Source: Spisula solida (lineage: Eukaryota; Mollusca; Bivalvia; Venerida; Mactridae). From it: a stretch of DNA of 64,000 bases. The notes under the pieces were generated by a model that was given only the letters and a program-made list of their open reading frames with translations, searched no databases and had not been told where the DNA came from. The stretch lies in the NCBI GenBank assembly GCA_947247005.1, contig OX365946.1:8750453-8814452 (forward strand), given 5' to 3'. The translations under genes and the position numbers were made by a program. Position 1 is the first letter of the stretch. The number at the start of each line of letters is the position of its first letter. Below, piece after piece: positions 13,201 to 23,436 of the stretch.

Positions 13201-16200
13201 AAGTTAAGAGTGAAAGAAAAATTACATAAACGTCAAAGGCAAGGAAAAAAGCAGTATTACTTGATAAATACGACAAGTTGTACCGGATTTTCGGTTGCAT
13301 CTTAAAGATAAATCATTTATCTGTCGAACTGTATAAAAACTTTGACGATGTATCGGCGCGTATGGAAAATACGAGTACGAAAACGAGTGGTACCGCGAAT
13401 CGGCTTCATTACCATGTGTAATATATAGACAAACTACGAACGGGCCCTGTCAATAATCTGCGTTTTTGAGTTTGATTTGGTTTAAAACTTATTTTGACAA
13501 CATTTAAATCACAGTTTGGTGTTCTGGTTCCAGTGGAGAATATATACTTATCGTCTTTTAAACTATACTACTCAAAATGTGATTAGGGCAAAAAAAATTT
13601 CATTTGAATATTTTGCAATAAGATTGACTGGTAGAATTTTCATGTCTACGTGCTGATAAGCCCAACCCAATGTTCGTGCTGCATTCAAGCCTTTGTAGTA
13701 ATAGAATGTTGTCATTTACATGGCATTTTGGGTCTTACACGATATGGTAATAAAAACGGGATAAAAATGTCCATGTTAATCTAGTCACTTTGGTCCTCAC
13801 CAATAGGGCTTAATTATCAGTTACTGTGAAAACGGCGTCAGTTTGGCAATGTGTACCACATGCAATACATCAAGTTTTGAAAATTTGCAGCAGATGAGAT
13901 GATATTTTATTTATTGCACAACGTTTTCTTCATCGGTTTTGTACATTTAACGGGAGACGGACATCAAAATCGATTTCTTGGCTCTTAGCAAAGTTTAAGT
14001 AGTATGCCTGCAGATTAATTAATAAGTAAAATCAACTAAATATAGATATTTTGGATTAGGCTATTTAAATGTCAAATCTAATACTCTACGGTGTATATAT
14101 ATATATAGAGGATATATTGTGTTTTGCGGTGTAAGATCGAATCCTATTTGACCGAGTGAGCAGCTGCGACAATTTGTTCAGGATTGGCGTAGCCACGAAC
14201 GAAACTTTAAGTTAAACGTTTACAATTTACAATTTTGCATACCAATACTTGAATAATACTTGCATTTAATAATTGATTCATTTTGGCAGATACACGGCCA
14301 TGTTACTCGTTACAGGCGCGTTACGTAATGAAGTCGATTTTACAAAGTCACAACTTATTTCACCCAAATTGTTCATGAACACGTGTTTGTTGCGTTGTTA
14401 ACATTTAGCACAGGCGATGTCTGCCCTCATAGAAAAACACGTAACATGCCGAGATTGACGCAAAACGAACTTGGATTAAGTGTAAGAATCTTATAACAAA
14501 ATTTCACAAAGGCTATTTCAATGAAATGTCAATTTTGCAAATTTTGCTTGAGCGTTGATTTACAAAATTGAAGGTTCCTGTGAACCAAGAAACGGAAATA
14601 ACCATTAAAGTAACAATTACAAGCGAAATAGAAAATCATTTTTGTAATAAAAAGCAGAACTAAGGGCCTCAACTTTATCCAAACCGATGACATCCCGATA
14701 GGGTCAACCGCGTTCTGTTCGTGCCAAATTCAACATGTCTTCAACAGGTGTTTTTCGCGTAGGATAATCTTCATTAACATCAAAACCGTACATAAACACG
14801 TGCTTTTCGACGCGCATGCATTACACGTGTAAATTATTCTACATTACGTAACATGTCTAAATCGGTAAACTAGACCGTAAGTAGGCCAAAATAAACAAAA
14901 ATTTGGCTTCATTGAATATGCATAATTATGTCATTATGTGAAAGTTCGTTTTAATAAATGCATTATTGAAATAATATTAATAAAACAAAAAATGTCAACT
15001 AAGAACTGTGTTCACGGTGGTTTTTTGTAATCTCATGAGTGCTCCTCTCGAGTCAGTTTCAGCATTTTATCTGTTTTTCAAGATGAACAGTCATCAGTAA
15101 TGCCGATTTTGTTAATGGGCGCGTGAATTCTGGTCCACATGCATTGCACGTGCAAAAATGCATAATTACGCAATACACAGAATGCACTGAAATTAACTGC
15201 AAAACGGTCAAAATAAACCAATACTGAACTGCATGTATCTTAATCATGTATCGGTATGCGAAATTTCGGGTAAATACATGCATTTTTCACAAAACGGGAA
15301 AGAAATATAAACTGGCGGGTTATAACTTTTGGGGAGTGTATGGTGCCCCATAATACTGACGTGATGTCATTTTCAAAGCGCGCGCAGACGTTCGATAAAA
15401 AAGATCTCTATGTAAAGTAGTTTTTGATTCTATACGACCATTGCCAATTTCTTAATACAATCTGAACCGCCTTTAGGCTGCTATGTGAATCCGCATTCAA
15501 GTAGTTCCAGAAACTGTCAACATTCCCAATACTTCTTCATATGTTTCTCCAAATTTTTAAACTGATTTAATTCAATCAGCAACATTTGTTTATTCTTAGA
15601 TCAACAATTATTGTGAAACTGATCGTTAAATCGATATTTTTGCACTCCGGCGAGGCCATATCGGACTTGTTTCGTAATATGAAAATGACGTGTTCATCAA
15701 ATGTCCCGGCTGTATAGCTATTTTTAGAAACTTCAGACCAGGCTCGCGTGATGGTTTTATCAATGAATCGTAATCGTCTACGAAGTACTGTTATGCAATC
15801 ATATGGTATGGCTATATTCTAGCCGCTTTCTATAGATGTCTCACGCTGTGAGGGAAGTGATTACAAGGCGGTACTGTAAAATCTGATTAATAGGCGCGTT
15901 GTATTATTTTTAAGCCACTTTTGATATACGCATACAAGTATTACAAATAAGTTAATATGCCCTTATTTACAATTATTTAGATACCCAACATGCCTATATA
16001 GTCCCATATGCCTATTGTGACATTCAACACAAGATCGGCAGTAAGAAAACGAACATTAAACGTGTAAAGTCGGTTTAAGCTTTGTAGCAGCAACAAAAAT
16101 CGCCTCTCATCAGCACTCTCATTGCTTTGACTTCTCACGTAAATGTACACATGCATGGTTAACTTCATTGTTGTGTAAGTAAACATGTTGACGTTGATTA

Positions 16201-19200
16201 GTAAGTGTATTTCCGATGGAAGAAAACATCTTGTTTTCGTTTTGTCTAGATATTCTAATACGGCAGCCATTGAAAGCAGCTAACCGTTAACCATTTGAGT
16301 AATGAACTAGTCCGAGTTGGTGTTAGATTATGATTATGCAATAAGTTTTAACACTATTCTAATTACGGACGACATACTTAAATTACTACCGATACAATAC
16401 AGCATTATTTTTTTCGGCTGTATTGCCTCTAAATTGGTGACTTTGTGGGCTTTCTACTGAGAGTTTTAATGTGCTGACTCGTAGATCGGGCTAAATATTG
16501 TGTGTGGCGTAATATTCCTACCTTACCAAGTATTTACGAAATAGAAAGCCACTGACGGTTTTATTGCAAATAGGCAATTTGCACCACTCTCCACACTTGG
16601 TTTCCTTCCAACATGCGTTGTGAATTATGTGATTCACACGTGATCGATCCGTTAAACATCAACAAACTGCAGCGGCAACATAAGTGAGGTATTCGGTTCA
16701 TTTGGCAATTCGTTTTAATCGAATGCGAACAAATTTCAACCAACTTGAGTAATAGTAGTGTTAATTATGTAGGGTATTAATACCCTAGAGATTTTGGATG
16801 TAAAACTACTGAAAAACTACAAAATGCCGATGGTTTGCAAGTTATTTTAAAATGTCAGTGTGATTGTTTACAGGATATACAGGCAACTATACCAACTTTG
16901 CACAAATATTTGAATATTTTATTTGATTTTTACAATACATTAATACGCCCGACATCACCTTTAAGAAAGACAGTATCATTTCGAGATTAGACATCAATAT
17001 GTTCAAACAAAATTGGGGCGCTGCACGGGGATTTCAATAGTCCGGTTGAGTGAAATTATAGCCGTAAAATTATCAACAGTGGAATTATTCGATGATAATT
17101 CACTGTTATTCCACGATAGATCACTGATAAGCATTCAATAAACCCCGCCATGATACATAACTTAATGGGGCTAAACTGGAGTCCTGCTTTATCTGTTGGT
17201 CGGTTGATTTGTCCGTGCAAATGTTGTCCGCGCTATTTCTCTGTAACCATTGGTCGGATTTCAGCAAAACTGTGCACGATTGATCAGTATCTAATCCAGT
17301 CTTGCATATCGTTGACACACATTCGACGGGTCACTTTGTGGCCCTATTTCTCTGCAACCAATAATCGGAATTCAACAAAATTTTACATGAATGATCAGTT
17401 CCAAATTTGGTTGTGTATATATTGTTGACACATGTTGTTCGGAGCGATTTTAAGAAAGTTATGACCCTTTTTCACACTTATATTTTTTCTCTGTACTATT
17501 TCTGTGCAACCATTGATCTGATTTCAACAAAAACGTTGCTTGACTGGTCAAGGCCAAGTCTAGTTGTGCATATCTTTTGCGCAAAATGCATGGATCCATG
17601 TAAGGGAGTTATGGCCCTTCGTTTATTTACACTTATACAATTTGTAGGCACTTTTCCTCTGTAACCATTGGTTGGATTTCAATGAAGTTTTGCAGTATTT
17701 ATCATTACAAAGTCTAGTTGTGCATAGTGTTAGAGCAAATAAGAGTGACAGTGTCAAACAGTATCTAGGGGCATTCATCATATTCAGTGATATTGTTTGT
17801 TTATGCGATCGGCCTCAGCTAGATAACATTATTCCCCGATCAATCCCCGGCTGTATGATTGGCCTTATTGTCGTCCTCAATCGCCTCTCAAATTATCTCA
17901 TTGTTGTACCCGAACCCTATCAACCACCTGCCAAAATACGACAGAAATTAGGAAACCAAAACTTTGTGAAACGGGGGTATAAGTGTACGAGACCAGTAAA
18001 TAGTCCCTGGCCAATGAATATTGAGCGCTAAACTTTTACTTGTACATACTAATTTACGTAAAAAACGATTAGAAAAATTATAAATATTGCCGAGCGGAGC
18101 ATAGCCTTTAAATACCAAGGGCCTTTTTTCAAGGAACGTTGACACAAATACATCTTTAAGATATGCAAAACTTCATTTTTTACAAAATATCAGATTAACA
18201 TAAAACAAGGTTGATGATGTGTTATATAAAAAGATATTAAATTATAAATAGAAAATCGGAGAAGGAGGTTGGCGTTCAACTTAACCAGCCGAGCCTTGAA
18301 ATAATAAAAAACATCGCATACCACAAATAAACGGCAAAATGCCTAACACATAACTGGACGACAAAATGAATCTAATTTTAGCTTTAAAAAGCTGAATGTC
18401 CTAATTTCAGCTGTAAAAAAGGCTGAAATAAATACCTTGATTTAGCCGTCAAAACTCCTTAAAAGTTTTAGAATAATAGTAAACCCCTGCAGCCACAACT
18501 TATTGATGGTAGTAAAGAAAAATAATATAAATACAATGTAATTGGATAGGGGATAATAGTTGTATGCAAATTATCGTTACAATTACATGTAAAACCATGT
18601 GAGATTAGACAAGTCTAAACGTCTTTGATACACTTTATTTACTTTCAATCTTACAAATAATGGCGTTTAGCGTTTCACTGTTAACAATGGTTTTGGTTTC
18701 TCGCTTTAACACAGGAATTACGACGAAGAAGGAATACATTACTGTTTAGCACTTTGCATTAGTAATGTCATATACCTTTTCGTTCTTCAAGCAGTTTGTA
18801 AAATATAATGGTAATCATACGCAACCATTCACCTGGCATCAGTTCACCTTAAAATCCGTTAACATGTTATGTACATTTGTAGTTAGTTAACGCGACCGAG
18901 TACAAAACAATATAACCAGTATGTTGCAGTTAGTTTAATATGATTACATGTATTGAGATTATGGGATAAATAGGTATTTATTTCTCTAACAGACAATGGA
19001 GCCGAGAAAAAACACAAGAACGCCAATTATCCATTGAAAGGGAACAAGGGACATCTATATGAAGGTGGGATCAGAGTCCCAGGTTTTGTTCACAGCAACT
19101 TATTAAAGGACAGCGTAAAAGGCACCATTTCAAAGGAACTTCTACACGTGACGGATTGGTTTCCCACCCTGGCAGCCCTTGGGCGCGCAAATTTGAATAA

Positions 19201-22200
19201 TACGAAAGCTCTGTATGGCTATGACGTACGCAAAACAATTTTGTAAGTGGACACATTGACCCCTCTTAGATTCCAATACTCCATTACGTACTTCCTACTT
19301 GCTACCCACCCAGTGATACAATCTTGCATACGAGTATTATTTGTGAGTTTTTGTTAGATTGAAGGTTTGTTTCGTAATCATTCGATGTAGAGTGTATTTT
19401 ATGTTGCATTGTCATATAATAAGGCATGTTTTAGCAAAATATATTGACTAGATTGAACAAAAAAGATGGGTTTACAAGTAGTTGATCTATTAACACAATG
19501 AACCTAGCAACTCATACATTATTTCATATTTCAGCGAAGGAGACGCCAGCCCACGGAATGAAATATTACACGATATAAATTTATGGCAAGTAAGGCCAAT
19601 TGCTCGACAATTTAATAACACCTTCGATACCCGCATCACGGCAGGTCTACGAGTTGGAAACTGGAAACTATTGACGGGAGCACAAACCGACACAAGTATG
19701 TCTAATAGTTTGCAATAAAGATGGATCGAAAGCCTTTATAAGACATATTGTTCAATCTATAATGTTACATAAACATATTGGCTACTTACATATTAGTCTT
19801 AATACATTAACACTTGATGATAAATTAACGGATTTACTAAGTGCAGGAAGAGGTTTAACTAATTACATCCTCCCTAGACACTTTAACAGCCAGATTCAAA
19901 TAATCGACCCAATTTTGAAAAAGGAACGTTGAAAAAATGACATCAAGACTTATCCACAACAATATTAGATCTGGAAGCTTTAGCATATCGACAGTAATAA
20001 TACAGAATATGGCTCACAACATTTCTATGGTTAACCGACAATCTTCACTTGATTTTAAGCAGTCGAATCGTCGTTACGGAAGAAAACTACTTGGGTCTGG
20101 GCATATTGTTAACAACTTTTCAAGCGAAATGGACGGTTGACTTACACTAACAATGCTTGATTGTCAAGTGGTTATGTCGGAAAATATGAGTAATGACAGA
20201 AACATACAGGGTTATGTGCAATGTTAATGATCTTACAAGACTTAATGAACTACTTTCATCTATATCAAACTTACATGTACACGTATAATAGCTGTTTGGT
20301 CTAACATCAAGCATGTGGCATTCGGAAATTCAACCGAAACCTTTTTAATTCTTATTTGCGTAGTCGTATTCTTGCCAACAATTGATTTATGTGGGTTTAA
20401 TAAAATACATTATTGAAAAAAGCTACCTGGAGTTTGCATGAGCAAATTTAGCCCGCGTGACATTCACAATAAACAAGACTTAGTACCAACTTAAATACAG
20501 TTATTGTATTGACAAGCTTTATCTTATTCGTATTAGACATAAATAAATGTTGAAGTCAATGTGTTATCTTGAACTTTTTAAAAAAAGCTCATGAATGATA
20601 CAGCGCCATGTATAATCTGTGTACATCATCATACATATTTTTTTCTACCCATCCAGCTTAAAACACCAGACCGTGGCATTTTTCATTACATCCACTTTTG
20701 TCGTTTCTTCTAATTTGCGTTGAATCTGATGCTACAACCCCTGGTATTGTGATCAGATATCCGTCTCACGATAGTTGAAATTATTTAAATCATATCACTA
20801 GCTTACTGCTTCTCAGACAAGTAATCTGGACAAGTGAACAGCCGAACATACGCACCATCTGACAACATATCAAATAATGAATATATCATATTAGGTACTT
20901 TTTCTTCAGGAATGTTTAAATATTACATTCCTGCATTTTAACAGTGAACCCTGACTACAACTACAAAACAGATGACCATGGAATGATTAAGTTGATGTAA
21001 TTAAAGTACCAAAAAGCAATTATTCGTCAATAAGATCAAGCTACGTAGCTTTTACAATAAAGTTTGCATAAAGGTGGACAAAGTATTTTTAACTTAATCT
21101 AAAAAATATGTTTAAAGGCATCGTGTTAACTATGCAATCTAGAAAAATGACCTGGAACTCTTTCATCAATTTGATTTTCCTCCGTTACTTTCCTCCGTAA
21201 TCGATTTTATACACATGTACAATGCATGTACAACTGTTCCATAAGTGAAAATTCATTGGCTATAACTTTGATTCATCATGCACTAACAGTAAACAGTAAT
21301 TGCAATTAAAACATTTCCTTGTTAAACACAAAATTAAAGTTTTAAAATAATGATGAATTTAAATAGAAGTTGGTGTGTCGATTAAAACTGGATTTATTTT
21401 AAACTGTGAGGCATCAATCGACATTTATCAGGGGCTTGCGCTAAGCAGAAACTTATATTGCCATGATATAAATACATTAAACAATATTTTATGAGGGCTT
21501 ATATGCGATATAACGTTACATATAACGCACACTAAATTTGGTTACGAAGGAAAGAGTTACGGAGGGTAAAATTTGCATGTTTAATTCGATATATCCAATG
21601 AGTATTTCAATAAAAGTGTGGTGTTAAATACTTTTTTGGACGTAACTCTGTCTTGTTTATGTAGAACCAATGCCAATTTTTATCTACATCGGTCGATTTT
21701 GTATGAAAAGATGGTTACGGAGGAAATGGAAAAAAATTGGACAAACGAAACTATGATTTACAAATCTGATATATGTAATATAAGTGTATGTGAGTGAAAT
21801 GTTTATCCAATATTTGCTGATTGGGTGTCATTGCTACAAGCCCATACATATTAATAACACTTTCAGCTACTCATTTGTGAAATAAAGACCTTATCAAAAT
21901 AGTTACGGTAGGAAACACAAAATCAAGCGACAGGGCATAATGTGAACAGAAAATTCGAAATGTACACTTTTCGTCAATGAAAGTCCACAAGTCAGTCAAG
22001 CGACATGCGAAAACGCTATACTCTCTCCATTTAATAGGCATGAAAAGTTAGTTTCCTCGAGTCGTACATTGCTTAAAATCTGGGAAAGTCGTCCTCAGTC
22101 GTTGGAAATGCTAAAATAATAGAAACATTTATGCACAGCCCTTACATCAGACGTTATAAACAGGCAAACTCGAGCGACAGCTATTTTTTTCAAAATTGGG

Positions 22201-23380
22201 TCGATTATTTGAATTTGGTCAGATTAGAACCAGAATACCTACTTTCGGATAGGTATAGAAGGAACGATCCAAAATACCCAATGGAAAACTATAGTATTGG
22301 CAAAACTGAGAAAAGTTGACGGCATCGAACGTTTTTGATATGAAATCACTGTTATACCTGTATTGTAACAGTATATTAGTCAATGCAAAGCAATGTCATA
22401 AAGCGTGTTTTACGACACAGAAGTTGTTCCCAGTAATCGTAAACTTGTTCAAACTTGTTCAAACTTATTCATATTGAAATGATTCCATAACAAGTAATAT
22501 AATCCGTCATATTAATACCATGTTAGTGTCAACATGTGATATACAAAGCAATACACCCCGTGTCTTCTAAGATCGTCTTAATAACATTTGGGTAATTGTT
22601 CTTCCTATTGAATGTGTCATACATTGTACGATTGGGGTACACTATGCTTAGGTTACACTATGATTGGGGTATGATTGGGGTACACAATTATTAATGTACA
22701 CTATTGGTGTACACTATTATTAAAGTAAACTATAATTGGTATACATTATGTTTGAGGTACACTTTTATTGGGGTACACTATGGCCGGTGTTCACTATGAT
22801 TGGGGTACACTATGATTGGGGTACACTATGATTGAGGTACACTATGATTGGGATACACTATGACTGGTGTACACTTTCACTCGGGTATACTATGATTTAG
22901 ATACACTACAATTGGTGTACACTATTACTGGGGTTCACTGTGAAAGTGGTACACTTAGTGAACCCATTACAATAGATTTTACATTTGTGCATGTAATTTG
23001 TTCGACGAGTTTTTTTATGAATAAGGCACGCCATTGGGTTTTATTTGTAGTAATGCTTTATAATTTTCTCATTTAGTTTTGTGTTGGCATTATGTCGTGT
23101 GATTGCCGTCTGTGTTTGGCTGTTGGGTGTGGGCTCCCCAATCCGAGTTGTCATCATTTCCTGACTTCTGTTTATTTCAGAGCGTTGTGTGAGGCTTTAC
23201 AACATTAAAGAGGATCCAACTGAGAAGAAAGACCTTGCAGATACCCACCCTGATGTGCTCAAAGAAATGTTAGACAGGTTGGAATACCACAGAAATAAAA
23301 TGGGACCAGTTCTAGAATTCGAACTCGACCCGAGAGCTAATCCTATATATCACAATGGCTTCTGGGGACCGTGGATGTGA
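1040..23380 (+). CDS. Arylsulfatase (ARSB/ARSI/ARSJ type), 5'-partial, seven exons
   Basis: Sulfatase-family hydrolase that would cleave sulfate esters, in ARSB relatives from glycosaminoglycans in lysosomes or outside the cell. Exons 1040-1223, 1506-1681, 5768-5885, 12367-12462, 18993-19242, 19535-19695 and 23181-23380 have GT..AG borders and join in frame to 394 codons plus stop. Visible motifs match sulfatase catalytic residues: GKWHLG (Lys and His of the active site), APHTP (His), SDNGA split over exons 4/5 (metal-binding Asp and Asn), and NKGHLYEGG (Lys). The protein ends in the family-typical GPWM. The CxPSR formylglycine segment is missing because it precedes the window. Compared with vertebrate ARSB/ARSI, about 30 residues are absent between LLTG and the RLYNI block at the exon 6/7 junction, so either a small exon was missed or this protein is shorter. 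Substrate cannot be told from sequence. Confidence 0.93.
1506..1681 (+). CDS. Arylsulfatase exon b
   Basis: Follows 'catacag', ends before 'gtaaac'. Encodes [10 protein letters not shown] through [14 protein letters not shown] to HAVTK; matches the ARSB/ARSI stretch before PLFLY. Completes the Gly codon and ends in phase 0. Confidence 0.93.
1682..2394. other. Intron sequence, nothing recognised
   Basis: Part of arylsulfatase intron b. AT-rich, with no exon-like conserved reading frame and no clear repeat ends. Confidence 0.5.
2395..3745. repeat. Element with tandem units of about 175 bp
   Basis: Six to seven degenerate direct units, each starting near 'gtttaggtacagg' (about 2475, 2658, 2833, 3003, 3178, 3348) and containing 'accccaacccatacacaggggtaggtaa'-like and 'atgccccctttt' segments. 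The left side has 'ggagctattgcagtcaccc' and a 'ggcgttggcgtcggcg' run; the right side ends near 'gtggacagctcttg'. This architecture (unique ends around a tandem core) is familiar from non-autonomous bivalve elements. No protein is encoded. It lies in arylsulfatase intron b. Confidence 0.8.
3746..4205. other. Intron sequence, nothing recognised
   Basis: AT-rich intron sequence between two mobile elements. I see no exon, RNA gene or repeat end. Confidence 0.45.
4206..4381. mobile_element. Short MITE (pogo/Tc1-like ends)
   Basis: Inverted ends at 4220-4237 (AGTTCCGCTAATAAGACC) and 4357-4374 match at 17 of 18 positions. The left end is preceded by 'cagtga', reminiscent of CAGT-starting pogo/Tigger ends, while the right outer end is eroded. 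No coding content. Confidence 0.7.
4630..5741. mobile_element. 1.1-kb TIR element rich in TCGT/ACGA motifs
   Basis: Ends at 4635-4651 ('ccctgtcacacagtggc') and 5720-5736 match at 16 of 17 positions in inverted orientation, with weaker similarity to about 22 bp. The interior has many short 'tatgtcg', 'actcgta' and 'acgac' motifs, in one sense on the left half and the other on the right, giving fold-back potential. No transposase is visible. It lies in arylsulfatase intron b, just before exon c. Confidence 0.75.
5768..5885 (+). CDS. Arylsulfatase exon c
   Basis: Follows 'atttacag', ends before 'gtaggg'. Encodes [18 protein letters not shown] through FQTIYA. The His of APHTP matches the catalytic-site His of ARSB (VHEP). 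Phase 0 in, phase 1 out. Confidence 0.93.
5886..7147. other. Intron sequence, nothing recognised
   Basis: First part of arylsulfatase intron c. AT-rich, no exon or repeat end recognised. Confidence 0.45.
7148..8054 (+). repeat. Left arm of long inverted repeat
   Basis: About 0.9 kb that reappears in reverse complement at 9813-10725 with very high identity by eye. The outer end is 'cttaagttttaag'; the inner part has repeated 'aaaatgctac.gttcggagc' motifs (near 7990-8060). No long open frame. The arm also contains 'ccacgtgaccagatgctaatg' and a paired 'gagcgccgtctcc' block. Confidence 0.93.
8055..9812. other. Spacer between inverted-repeat arms
   Basis: 1.76 kb of non-palindromic, AT-rich sequence. 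It contains two direct copies of a roughly 100-bp segment ('tccaaatgatgtt.atgaaagtgt..' with 'agaatattaaggaaaaaa') at about 8930-9040 and 9110-9215. Short open frames (for example 8152-8346) resemble nothing I know. Confidence 0.6.
9813..10725 (-). repeat. Right arm of long inverted repeat
   Basis: Reverse complement of 7148-8054, ending in 'cttaaaacttaag'. The two arms are near-identical over most of their length, including 'gacgtttgcgacgtcacac' and 'aaccccgaatagggactct', with occasional substitutions. Together they could form a hairpin of roughly 900 bp in intron RNA or single-stranded DNA. Confidence 0.93.
10727..10896 (-). repeat. Extra partial copy of the right arm
   Basis: A direct, about 170-bp copy of part of the right arm (10108-10276), running from 'ggtaagagcgtcgatgat' to 'gtgggttccccacag', abutting the arm end. 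It suggests a tandem slip or nested insertion. Confidence 0.8.
10947..11567. mobile_element. 620-bp TIR element related to the long inverted repeat
   Basis: Ends at 10947-10981 and 11533-11567 are inverted copies over 35 bp with two mismatches (start 'atgagccaatctccagga'). The interior (about 11069-11520) is a diverged copy of the left arm at 7160-7590: 'gttacagctgtttt', 'cgttattcgacgt' and 'ccatagcaacgaag' recur in order. It is probably a relative of the element that generated the arms. No coding sequence. Confidence 0.75.
11570..11802 (+). repeat. Possible retroelement 3' tail
   Basis: Sequence ending 'acttaaataaagattatctttatctctac' style, with AATAAA followed by a short TTATCT run, as found at the 3' ends of some non-LTR retrotransposons. 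No reverse-transcriptase coding is visible, so this is tentative. The rest of the stretch to 12366 shows nothing recognisable. Confidence 0.35.
12367..12462 (+). CDS. Arylsulfatase exon d
   Basis: Follows 'tatcatcag', ends before 'gtaaaa'. Encodes [13 protein letters not shown] through [10 protein letters not shown], aligned to the MDEAVGN..NNTVFIFS block of ARSB. The final base begins the metal-ligand Asp codon completed in exon e. Confidence 0.93.
12551..13548. repeat. 1-kb imperfect palindrome (fold-back element)
   Basis: The left half starting 'agagaatatcactgg' recurs in reverse complement in the right half ending 'cagtggagaatata'. Pairing continues inward through 'gccgattcgctgtaccactcg' against 'cgagtggtaccgcgaatcggc', 'gataaatgatttatcttt', and the 'ccggttattgttgtac' / 'gttgtaccggaag' blocks, leaving a centre of about 200 bp near 12960-13165. 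A (GTT)5 run lies at about 13170. It resembles a fold-back MITE in arylsulfatase intron d. Confidence 0.85.
13549..15434. other. Intron sequence with loose internal repetition
   Basis: No exon. From about 14340 onwards, blocks recur loosely: 'catgcattacacgtgtaaa' at about 14815 versus 'catgcattgcacgtgcaaa' at about 15137, each followed by 'cataat' and 'ggtcaaaataaac'-like pieces. A short TA run is at 14094-14107. This may be a decayed tandem element; the boundaries are unclear. Confidence 0.4.
15435..16125 (+). repeat. Dispersed 0.7-kb repeat, copy 1
   Basis: Matches, in reverse complement, 58490-59217 in P450-3 intron 2. Shared blocks in order: 'ccgcctttaggctgctatgtg', 'gtttctccaaatttttaaactg', 'atgacgtgttcatcaaatgtc', 'agccgctttctatag', 'gggaagtgattacaaggcggtactg', 'aacattaaacgtgtaaagtcgg'. 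One end is 'actctcattgctttga'. No open frame of note. Confidence 0.88.
16126..17119. other. Intron sequence, one short palindrome
   Basis: No exon. The only distinct structure is a perfect 18-bp palindrome at 16770-16787 (TAGGGTATTAATACCCTA), plus an imperfect 'gtggaattat..gataattcac' hairpin near 17080-17105. Confidence 0.4.
17120..17780. repeat. Degenerate tandem units of about 150 bp
   Basis: Units recur around 'ctctgtaaccattggtcggatttcagcaaaa', 'ctctgcaaccaataatcggaattcaacaaaa', 'ctgtgcaaccattgatctgatttcaacaaaa' and 'ctctgtaaccattggttggatttcaatgaag' (starts about 17240, 17350, 17500, 17655), each followed by 'gatcag..tagttgtgcatat'. It is probably another non-autonomous element with a tandem core. 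The left border is near 'aaaccccgccatgatac'. Confidence 0.65.
17781..18992. other. Intron sequence, fragments of a dispersed repeat
   Basis: No exon. The stretch 18380-18480 ('tcctaatttcagctgtaaaaaaggctg', 'ctccttaaaagttttagaata') loosely resembles 53790-53850 and 56260-56310, suggesting a decayed dispersed element. Confidence 0.35.
18993..19242 (+). CDS. Arylsulfatase exon e
   Basis: Follows 'tctctaacag', ends before 'gtaagt'. Completes the Asp of DNGAEKK, then [19 protein letters not shown] and [13 protein letters not shown], all canonical sulfatase segments. The NKG lysine corresponds to the substrate-binding Lys of ARSB. Phase 1 in, phase 2 out. Confidence 0.95.
19535..19695 (+). CDS. 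Arylsulfatase exon f
   Basis: Follows 'catatttcag', ends before 'gtatgt'. Encodes [17 protein letters not shown] and [17 protein letters not shown], matching the ISEG.PSPR.E.LHNI and [10 protein letters not shown] blocks. After it, a family segment of about 30 residues has no counterpart. Confidence 0.93.
19696..22629. other. Intron sequence with 'ttacggagg' motifs
   Basis: No exon found, although the missing ARSB-like segment could hide here. Between about 21170 and 21910 the motif 'gttacggaggaaa' occurs in both orientations ('tttcctccgttactttcctccgtaa' near 21177, 'gttacgaaggaaagagttacggaggg' near 21541, 'ggttacggaggaaatgg' near 21715), perhaps an eroded inverted-repeat element. Confidence 0.4.
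22630..22960 (+). repeat. 16-bp minisatellite
   Basis: About twenty units of 'gattggggtacactat' with substitutions and small indels; the cleanest run is about 22796-22865. It lies in the last arylsulfatase intron, 220 bp before the terminal exon. Confidence 0.92.
23181..23380 (+). CDS. Arylsulfatase terminal exon
   Basis: Follows 'gtttatttcag'. Encodes [20 protein letters not shown], the sulfatase C-terminal RLY.I..DP.E..DL block, and ends GFWGPWM-stop (TGA 23378-23380). The C-terminal WGPWM is typical of ARSB/ARSI. Confidence 0.95.
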
Positions 23381-23430
23381 TATGTATCCGCATGAATGAG
23401 AAACAATGAGAACAAATTTAACACTTTACA

Positions 23431-23436
23431 AATAAA
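23431..23436 (+). terminator. Polyadenylation signal AATAAA
   Basis: A canonical AATAAA 51 bases after the arylsulfatase stop. A second 'aataaag' follows at about 23480. This suggests a short 3' UTR. Confidence 0.6.

Noticed and set aside
14094..14107. (TA)n run as a promoter TATA element
   Set aside because: It is a short microsatellite in mid-intron with no gene start nearby.
22630..22960. CRISPR-like array
   Set aside because: Units are 16 bp, head to tail with no spacers, and the DNA is eukaryotic; it is a minisatellite.
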